Source: Bacteroidales bacterium UBA1794 (lineage in GTDB: Bacteria > Bacteroidota > Bacteroidia > Bacteroidales > Bacteroidaceae). From it: a DNA stretch of 29,913 nucleotides. The first letter of the stretch is position 1; each line of letters begins with the position of its first letter. The position numbers were made by a program, and so were the translations under genes. The notes under the pieces were generated by a model, which was not told where the DNA came from, made no database searches, and worked only from the letters and a program-made list of their open reading frames with translations. This document shows, one piece after another, positions 25,022 through 29,913 of this stretch. The DNA lies in assembly GCA_002315435.1 (NCBI GenBank), contig DCFW01000028.1, positions 1 through 29,913 on the forward strand, in the 5' to 3' direction.

Positions 25022-25795
25022 TTAATACCTATTTGGTTGGACTTGTGGCCGAGGCGGAGCTTGGGGAGCATTTTCTTCATGCTGTTGAAGCAACTGTTGC
25101 TCTTGAATATTTTGAATATTATCTTTTGCTTTTGCCACATATTCCTTTATTTTAGGATTATTGCGGAAATTTTCCGGAGCCTGATCCACCAGTTCTTGCA
25201 AATCCGGAGTAAGCAACGGATAAGGGAAAGTGCTGCTGCATACCATTAAGAAAACAGAAGGGCCGAGCACATTATCATAATTTTCACGAATAAAACTCTT
25301 CACATACCCTCTCAGTTCATCACTGAGCTTTGTATTCCCTTCATTCATCTGTTCTTGTGCCTCATCAGGATCCACTCCATCCAGGATACGCTGACTTTCA
25401 AGTCGTTGATTCTCCTGAGCACGATCATCAATATAATTTTTCTTTGCAACAAACTTATACAATTTATCATTCAATGTCGTTCCTTTTACAGTGATATCGC
25501 TTTGAGTAATACTCAGCTCCATAGCTCCCGACTCAAGAACAATAGGAGCCACACTTTCGTCATCCAAGAAAATAGAAGCCATCTCCACAGAATCAACAGA
25601 TCCGTTCAATTTAAACTCACCATGAACAATTTCGGCAGAATCAATAGTAACCCACTTGTCGTTTTTGATGACCTTCACATAAACCGTTTTACCGTCAAGT
25701 GTCGGTACAGATGAAGAACCTTTTATTTTATAAGACTTTCCACACGACGAAAGAAACACTGTTATAAGCAGCAACAATAAAAATTGTTTAGTCAT
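25022..25795 (-). CDS. DUF4369 domain lipoprotein
   Basis: A 257-residue predicted lipoprotein. A hydrophobic signal (about 5-14) ends in the lipobox LSSC with the lipidated cysteine at 18. The following domain of about 90 residues (KIKGSSSVPTLDGKTVYV, then DSAEIVHGEFKLNG) looks like DUF4369, a beta-rich N-terminal domain found on Bacteroidetes envelope proteins, often before thioredoxin-like domains. Here it is followed only by a helical region and a Gln/Pro-rich tail (about 225-257), with no thioredoxin CxxC. The ATG at 25795 is preferred over 25813 because the promoter -7 box at 25819-25826 puts the transcript start near 25812. Confidence 0.85.
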   Translation of the reverse strand: MTKQFLLLLLITVFLSSCGKSYKIKGSSSVPTLDGKTVYVKVIKNDKWVTIDSAEIVHGEFKLNGSVDSVEMASIFLDDESVAPIVLESGAMELSITQSDITVKGTTLNDKLYKFVAKKNYIDDRAQENQRLESQRILDGVDPDEAQEQMNEGNTKLSDELRGYVKSFIRENYDNVLGPSVFLMVCSSTFPYPLLTPDLQELVDQAPENFRNNPKIKEYVAKAKDNIQNIQEQQLLQQHEENAPQAPPRPQVQPNRY

Positions 25796-25818
25796 AAGCT
25801 CCAATTTATTCATTTCAA

Positions 25819-25850
25819 CAAAGGTAATATCAATATTTTATGAACAGAAA
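25819..25850 (-). promoter_or_regulatory. Promoter of DUF4369 lipoprotein gene
   Basis: The minus strand has TACCTTTG at 25819-25826 (perfect TAnnTTTG) and TTTC at 25847-25850 (one mismatch to TTTG), with 20 bases between. The predicted start is near 25812. Confidence 0.6.
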
Positions 25851-25896
25851 CATTTTATTAATAATTAGAAACTGTTGTATTTTTATATACATACTT

Positions 25897-27681
25897 CTAT
25901 GAATCAAGCTTTAACACTGCTAAAAACGCCTTTTGAGGAACCTGCACATTTCCGATTTGCTTCATCCTCTTCTTACCGCGTTTCTGCTTTTCCAACAATT
26001 TACGCTTGCGGCTGATATCACCACCATAACATTTGGCAGTTACATCTTTCCGTACAGCCTTGATCGTCTCACGAGAAATGATCTTACTCCCTATCGCAGC
26101 CTGCACCGCAATATCGAATTGCTGACGAGGTATCAACTCCTGCAACTTCTCACACATGCGCTTGCCCAAACTATAGGCATTATCCACATGAGTCAACGTA
26201 GAAAGAGCATCCACCGGTTCACCGTTCAATAAAATATCCATCTTCACCAATTTCGACGGACGAAAACCATTCGGCGAATAATCAAATGAAGCATATCCCT
26301 TAGAGATACTCTTTAACTTGTCATAGAAATCAATGACAATTTCGCCCATAGGCATATTATAATGTAGCTCCACTCTATCACCCGAAATATATTCTTGCTT
26401 TACCAACTCACCACGCTTACCCAGGCACAATGTCATGATCGCACCAATATAGCTGCTTGTCGTAATCACGGACGCATTAATATACGGTTCCTCAATACGG
26501 TCAATCAAAGTAGGATCAGGCATACCGCCCGGGTTATGAATTTCAGTCATAACCCCATGCTTGTCATATATATTGTATGAAACGTTGGGGACAGTCGTAA
26601 TCACATCCATATTGAATTCTCGATCAAGACGTTCCTGCACGATCTCCATATGCAACAATCCCAAGAAACCGCAACGGAAACCGAACCCCAAAGCCACAGA
26701 ACTCTCAGGTGTGAATGTAAGCGAAGCATCATTCAGTTGTAACTTCTCCAAAGACGAACGTAAATTCTCATAATCCTCGGATTCTATCGGATACACACCG
26801 GCAAACACCATCGACTTCACTTCCTGAAATCCGTTTATAGCCGCTTTGCACGGCACGCTTACATGAGTAATCGTATCGCCCACCTTTACTTCCGTACTCG
26901 TCTTTATTCCGGAAATGATATATCCCACTTCGCCTGTGCCCAATGTCTTCTTCGGTATCAGCACCATCCTCAGCACACCCACTTCATCAGCCACATATTC
27001 CTGCCCCGTGTTGAAAAACTTCACCTTGTCACCCGCCTGAATAGAACCATTCATAATCTTAAAATAAGCAATGATTCCACGAAACGAATTGAATACCGAA
27101 TCAAAGATCAAAGCCTGCAGCGGAGCCTTTTCATCACCCACAGGATGAGGTACACGCTCAACCACAGCATTCAGTATCTCCTCAACACCCATACCGGTTT
27201 TCCCGCTGGCACGTATGATCTCCTCGCGCTTGCAACCTAGCAGCTCGATGATTTCATCCTCCACCTGTTCCGGATTTGCGCTAGGCATATCACATTTATT
27301 GATTACAGGAATAATTTCCAGATCATGGTCCACAGCCATATATAGATTTGAAATGGTTTGAGCCTGCACACCTTGTGAAGCATCCACCACCAGCAATGCG
27401 CCCTCACAGGCAGCAATCGAGCGAGACACCTCATAAGAGAAATCCACATGTCCCGGAGTATCTATCAAATTAAGGAGATAATTCTCACCTTTGTAAATGT
27501 ATTCCATCTGTATGGCATGACTCTTTATCGTTATGCCACGCTCACGCTCCAGATCCATGTCATCCAACATTTGTCCCTCGGTCACCTGAATGGTTTTAGT
27601 AAATTCCAACATGCGATCAGCTAAAGTTGACTTTCCATGATCAATATGCGCTATGATACAAAAGTTTCGTATATTCTCCAT
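25897..27681 (-). CDS. lepA: Elongation factor 4 (LepA)
   Basis: A translational GTPase of 594 residues that acts on stalled or mis-translocated ribosomes and in 30S assembly. MENIRNFCIIAHIDHGKSTL is the N-terminal G1 region. G2/G3 (RERGITIKS, DTPGHVDF), G4 (NKCD) and G5 follow, then domains II, III and V. The LepA-specific C-terminal domain ends in GKKRMKQIGNVQVPQKAFLA. The frame is open to 27786, but the ATG at 27681 gives the exact family start and lies downstream of a -7 box at 27711-27718. The length is typical. Confidence 0.97.
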   Translation of the reverse strand: MENIRNFCIIAHIDHGKSTLADRMLEFTKTIQVTEGQMLDDMDLERERGITIKSHAIQMEYIYKGENYLLNLIDTPGHVDFSYEVSRSIAACEGALLVVDASQGVQAQTISNLYMAVDHDLEIIPVINKCDMPSANPEQVEDEIIELLGCKREEIIRASGKTGMGVEEILNAVVERVPHPVGDEKAPLQALIFDSVFNSFRGIIAYFKIMNGSIQAGDKVKFFNTGQEYVADEVGVLRMVLIPKKTLGTGEVGYIISGIKTSTEVKVGDTITHVSVPCKAAINGFQEVKSMVFAGVYPIESEDYENLRSSLEKLQLNDASLTFTPESSVALGFGFRCGFLGLLHMEIVQERLDREFNMDVITTVPNVSYNIYDKHGVMTEIHNPGGMPDPTLIDRIEEPYINASVITTSSYIGAIMTLCLGKRGELVKQEYISGDRVELHYNMPMGEIVIDFYDKLKSISKGYASFDYSPNGFRPSKLVKMDILLNGEPVDALSTLTHVDNAYSLGKRMCEKLQELIPRQQFDIAVQAAIGSKIISRETIKAVRKDVTAKCYGGDISRKRKLLEKQKRGKKRMKQIGNVQVPQKAFLAVLKLDS

Positions 27682-27710
27682 TTCCAATAATTCATTATTA
27701 AATATGTGCG

Positions 27711-27718
27711 CAAAGTTA
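27711..27718 (-). promoter_or_regulatory. Promoter -7 box for lepA
   Basis: The minus strand reads TAACTTTG, a perfect TAnnTTTG match, 30 bases upstream of the lepA ATG. No good -33 element was recognised. Confidence 0.5.
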
Positions 27719-27822
27719 ATCAAAAAACACAACCCATAAAAACAGCTTTCTCTTTTTTTACTTATTCCCCTCCCATTATTCCACAATATACATTATTATT
27801 TACATTATCGCACTTATTAATA

Positions 27823-27884
27823 TGCCATAACGTCATGAATAAATTATACAAACAAGACATTATGTCTTACAAATAGTAATGGCA
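27823..27884. promoter_or_regulatory. Nested inverted repeats upstream of hsp20
   Basis: AAGACAT-T-ATGTCTT at 27854-27868 is a perfect 7-1-7 palindrome. It lies inside a wider pair, TGCCAT (27823-27828) and ATGGCA (27879-27884). A further half-copy, TGTCTTA, occurs at 27892-27898. The position, 75-120 bases before the hsp20 ATG, suggests a control site. It is not a CIRCE element. Confidence 0.4.
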
Positions 27885-27930
27885 CATGGGTTGTCTTATT
27901 CCGAATGTAAAAGTTGAACAAATTAAAGAA

Positions 27931-27937
27931 AAGGAGA
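27931..27937 (+). promoter_or_regulatory. Strong Shine-Dalgarno of hsp20
   Basis: AAGGAGA lies 7 bases before the ATG at 27945. A full Shine-Dalgarno sequence is uncommon in this window and suggests high-level translation. It also settles the start codon. Confidence 0.8.
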
Positions 27938-27944
27938 CATTAAT

Positions 27945-28349
27945 ATGACAACAGTAAGAACATTCGGTTATTTACCCGAAATTTTGAATAGCTTCATGGG
28001 ATTAAGCAACGAATCAAGGCACACCACTCCGGCAATGAACGTGATAGAGAGTGCAGACAACTATCAAATAGAAATAGCAGTTCCAGGAATGACAAGAGAA
28101 GATTTCAGTTTGAAAGTAGATGAAAAGGACAACTTGATCATCAGCCTCAATAAAAAGAGCGAAACTGAAAAACACTATTTGCGTAGAGATTTCTCATACC
28201 GTCAATACGAACAAACGCTCATTCTTCCGGATAATGTGGCTAAAGACCGCATTACGGCCAAAGCAGAAAATGGAATTTTATACATCACGTTGTCCAAAAT
28301 CACTGAAGAAGAGAAGATTAAGAACGAAATAAACATCGCTGTAGCATAA
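27945..28349 (+). CDS. Small heat shock protein, Hsp20/alpha-crystallin family
   Basis: An ATP-independent holdase chaperone of 134 residues. After a short N-terminal arm, the alpha-crystallin domain runs from about residue 30 (PAMNVIESADNYQIEIAVPG) to 120, with a FSLKVDEKDNLIISL strand, a YEQTLILPDNVAKDRITAKA segment and an ENGILYITLSK motif characteristic of the fold. The C-terminal INIAV contains the IxI/V-type motif used for oligomer contacts. It is a single-gene unit with a strong ribosome-binding site, palindromes upstream and a terminator downstream. Confidence 0.95.
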   Translation: MTTVRTFGYLPEILNSFMGLSNESRHTTPAMNVIESADNYQIEIAVPGMTREDFSLKVDEKDNLIISLNKKSETEKHYLRRDFSYRQYEQTLILPDNVAKDRITAKAENGILYITLSKITEEEKIKNEINIAVA

Positions 28350-28374
28350 ATATTTATTTAGCGTATTTGATTGA

Positions 28375-28408
28375 AAAAGAGGTGGTAGCCGAGGTTACCG
28401 CCTCTTTT
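28375..28408 (+). terminator. Intrinsic terminator after hsp20
   Basis: A 13-bp stem, AAAAGAGGTGGTA (28375-28387) with TACCGCCTCTTTT (28396-28408), contains one G-T wobble and has an 8-base loop. The right arm ends in a T-run. It could work on both strands because the left arm starts with an A-run. Confidence 0.85.
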
Positions 28409-28449
28409 GTTTATAAAAATATACAATTTGGTAAGAAATATACAGAATT

Positions 28450-28479
28450 TTTGCCTTTCTTTGCCGTTAGATACATTTT
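28450..28479 (+). promoter_or_regulatory. Weak candidate promoter of the recombinase
   Basis: TTTG at 28450-28453 is followed after 18 bases by TACATTTT (28472-28479), one mismatch from TAnnTTTG. It is the best match between the hsp20 terminator and the recombinase ATG at 28498, but it is weak. Confidence 0.3.
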
Positions 28480-28497
28480 TAATAATATAGTGATATT

Positions 28498-29736
28498 ATG
28501 GCCAAATTTATTATTAAGCTAAGTGAAACGTCAACAAGTAATTATGAACAGACGGTTTGCTACTTACTTTCATTCAAAAGACGTACGCAAGGACTTCAAA
28601 CTAAGTACAAGTTGAGAATCGACGAATGGGACGAAAAGCAACAAGTGATTGTTATTTCCCCAGGCTCCGAGAGAGAGAGCTATTTAAACAAGGTGCAATG
28701 TCGCATTAACAACGACAAGAACCTTTTCAAACGTGTGTTGCGGGAATTGGAAGAAACCGAAACAAGTTACTCCATCTGTGATATTATGAAACTATTCAAT
28801 AAATATCGCTCAGGACAGACTTTCTTCTCATTTATGGATCATGAAATCAAAACTCTTCTTGAACAAGGACGTTCAGGCACGGCGCAAAACTACATCGCCG
28901 CAAAGAGCAGTTTTCTGGAATTTGTAAAAGATGAAGAACTAAATTTAAACGCCATCACAGAAGATCTCATTCTTGAATATGAGAAATGGCTAAGAGGTAG
29001 CCAACTGGCACGCAATACTACCTCTTTTTATATGCGCCAGCTCCGTTCTGTATATAACAAAGCGGTGAGACAAAAACTAGTAAATCAAAACAACCCCTTT
29101 ATGGAAGCATATACAGGCATTGACCGAACCCGTAAAAGAGCAGTGAAAGCATCCACCATCACCCACTTGGCTGAACTGGATTTAAAAGGCAAGTTCTCAT
29201 TGGAATTGGCAAGAGATCTGTTTCTCTTCAGTTTCTATATGCGGGGAATTGCATTCGTAGATATGGCATATCTGAAAAAAAGCGACATCAAAAACGGAGA
29301 AATCCACTACTGCCGCCACAAAACAGACATTCCTTTGGATGTTAAGTTGGAAAACTGTATGCTTGAAATCATCGACAGATACTCAGCAAAGACCAAATAT
29401 GATTATTTGCTGCCTATTATCACCGAAGCCGATGACGCAAAAGCCTACAAACAATATCAAAACAAACGGAGCTATTACAATAAACTGTTGAAAAAGATCT
29501 CCCACATTTTAAATTTGGAAATTCCACTTACATCTTATGTCTCACGACATACATGGGCTACAGTGGCCAGAAATATGGACATACCGATCTCAATCATCAG
29601 CGCAGGAATGGGACATACATCCGAAACCACGACCCGTATCTATTTATGCTCATTAGAAGCATCAACAGTGGATCGGGCAAACCACAAGGTAATAGAACAA
29701 ATAATCTCTCCAAAGAGGATCTATTCTAAAAAATAA
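28498..29736 (+). CDS. Tyrosine-type site-specific recombinase
   Basis: A Bacteroidales-type integrase/invertase of 412 residues. The first 100 residues form the arm-DNA-binding region, about 105-205 a SAM-like core-binding domain, and about 215-390 the catalytic domain. Active-site residues are R249 (FYMRGIAFVDMAYL), K275 (CRHKTD), R350 (YVSRHTWAT), H373 (GMGHTS) and the nucleophile Y382 (RIYLCS). The usual box II histidine is Y347, a change also seen in related Bacteroides recombinases. No other mobile-element or phage gene is next to it, so it could be an integrase of an element lying to the right or a promoter invertase. It follows hsp20 behind a terminator. Confidence 0.93.
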   Translation: MAKFIIKLSETSTSNYEQTVCYLLSFKRRTQGLQTKYKLRIDEWDEKQQVIVISPGSERESYLNKVQCRINNDKNLFKRVLRELEETETSYSICDIMKLFNKYRSGQTFFSFMDHEIKTLLEQGRSGTAQNYIAAKSSFLEFVKDEELNLNAITEDLILEYEKWLRGSQLARNTTSFYMRQLRSVYNKAVRQKLVNQNNPFMEAYTGIDRTRKRAVKASTITHLAELDLKGKFSLELARDLFLFSFYMRGIAFVDMAYLKKSDIKNGEIHYCRHKTDIPLDVKLENCMLEIIDRYSAKTKYDYLLPIITEADDAKAYKQYQNKRSYYNKLLKKISHILNLEIPLTSYVSRHTWATVARNMDIPISIISAGMGHTSETTTRIYLCSLEASTVDRANHKVIEQIISPKRIYSKK

Positions 29737-29913
29737 CCAATAAACATTAATTTTTTTATGAATAAATTCTTAAATAGAAGGAAAGAGAAAACGTAAAAGA
29801 GAAAAAAACGAAGCTTACAAATAGAAACATAAAAATCTTACAATCACACTATTCCGATATCTTTATATAACATTTTTGTAATAATAAAAAATTCCCCTCT
29901 CTATTTCAGAAAG
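29737..29913. other. Noncoding right end
   Basis: AT-rich sequence with no credible ORF. A C-to-T-deviant -7-like box ends near 29878. The heptamer CTTACAA occurs twice, near 29814 and 29839. No inverted repeat of the kind flanking invertible promoters was recognised in these 177 bases. Confidence 0.4.

Noticed and set aside
26863..27240. 125-residue plus-strand open frame opposite lepA
   Set aside because: Antisense to conserved GTPase domains, with no ribosome-binding site or recognisable domain.
27789..27808. Two direct TACATTAT copies resembling the xylose operator half-site
   Set aside because: They are direct rather than inverted, lie in AT-rich DNA near lepA/hsp20, and have no link to sugar genes; probably chance.
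27823..27944. Possible CIRCE/HrcA site before hsp20
   Set aside because: The palindrome does not match the CIRCE arms TTAGCACTC/GAGTGCTAA.
28498..29736. Prophage or integrative element inferred from the recombinase
   Set aside because: No phage, conjugation, replication or attachment-site sequence is present on either side within the window, so only the recombinase gene is claimed.
1..29913. tRNA, rRNA or CRISPR features
   Set aside because: No cloverleaf-like sequence, rRNA segment or regularly spaced repeat array was recognised by reading. A tRNAscan or CRISPR finder run was not possible.

Overview
The window looks like a piece of a Bacteroides-type (Bacteroidales) chromosome. The base composition is moderately AT-rich. 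Most genes have no strong Shine-Dalgarno sequence, and several upstream regions carry the Bacteroidetes sigma-ABfr -7 box TAnnTTTG (17125-17132, 18739-18746, 18802-18809, 25819-25826, 27711-27718, 6372-6379, 11163-11170). The proteins fit this: a four-gene 2-oxoacid:ferredoxin oxidoreductase, a DUF4836 protein, a DUF4369 lipoprotein, a Nudix-type sugar regulator beside xylose genes, and a Bacteroidales-type tyrosine recombinase. Nearly all of the window is core metabolism and housekeeping. There is no rRNA, tRNA, CRISPR array, IS element or recognisable prophage body.

Layout from left to right. (1) 1-190 is noncoding, with two terminator hairpins in opposite orientations. (2) 191-6344, minus strand: a small TPR protein, ferredoxin, 2-oxoacid oxidoreductase alpha, a 75-residue membrane protein, beta and gamma subunits, pheS, then across a terminator hairpin an MFS transporter and nth. 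(3) 6426-11141, minus strand: a bifunctional-nuclease/UVR protein, rsmE, a membrane-anchored DUF4836 protein and an ABC ATPase/permease pair, the last three joined by 4-base overlaps. (4) 11346-11795, plus strand: peroxiredoxin bcp, sharing a bidirectional terminator with the xylose operon. (5) 11867-17103, minus strand: xylose operon in the order Nudix regulator, xylB, xylA, xylE. Upstream are a well-formed promoter and a cluster of inverted repeats likely to be operators. (6) 17404-18694: convergent yqgE/algH and trmN. (7) 18865-24943, plus strand: lon, tgt, an LptF/LptG permease and serB, closed by a 17-bp perfect hairpin. (8) 25022-27681, minus strand: a DUF4369 lipoprotein and lepA. (9) 27945-29736, plus strand: hsp20 with its own terminator, then a tyrosine recombinase. 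The last 177 bases hold no gene.

Functionally, the Kor/Vor complex performs CoA-dependent oxidative decarboxylation (or the reverse) coupled to ferredoxin, as expected of an anaerobe. The xylose operon imports xylose, isomerises it and phosphorylates it to xylulose 5-phosphate. Lon and Hsp20 serve protein quality control. Tgt, TrmN, RsmE, PheS and LepA serve translation. Nth and Bcp serve DNA repair and peroxide defence.

I did not find a clearly new multi-gene defence or mobile system. The most interesting points are the operator cluster and degenerate Nudix regulator of the xylose operon, an uncharacterised ABC/DUF4836 module whose ATPase lacks the usual H-loop histidine, a Tgt without the zinc-ligand cysteines, and a small membrane protein inside the oxidoreductase operon.
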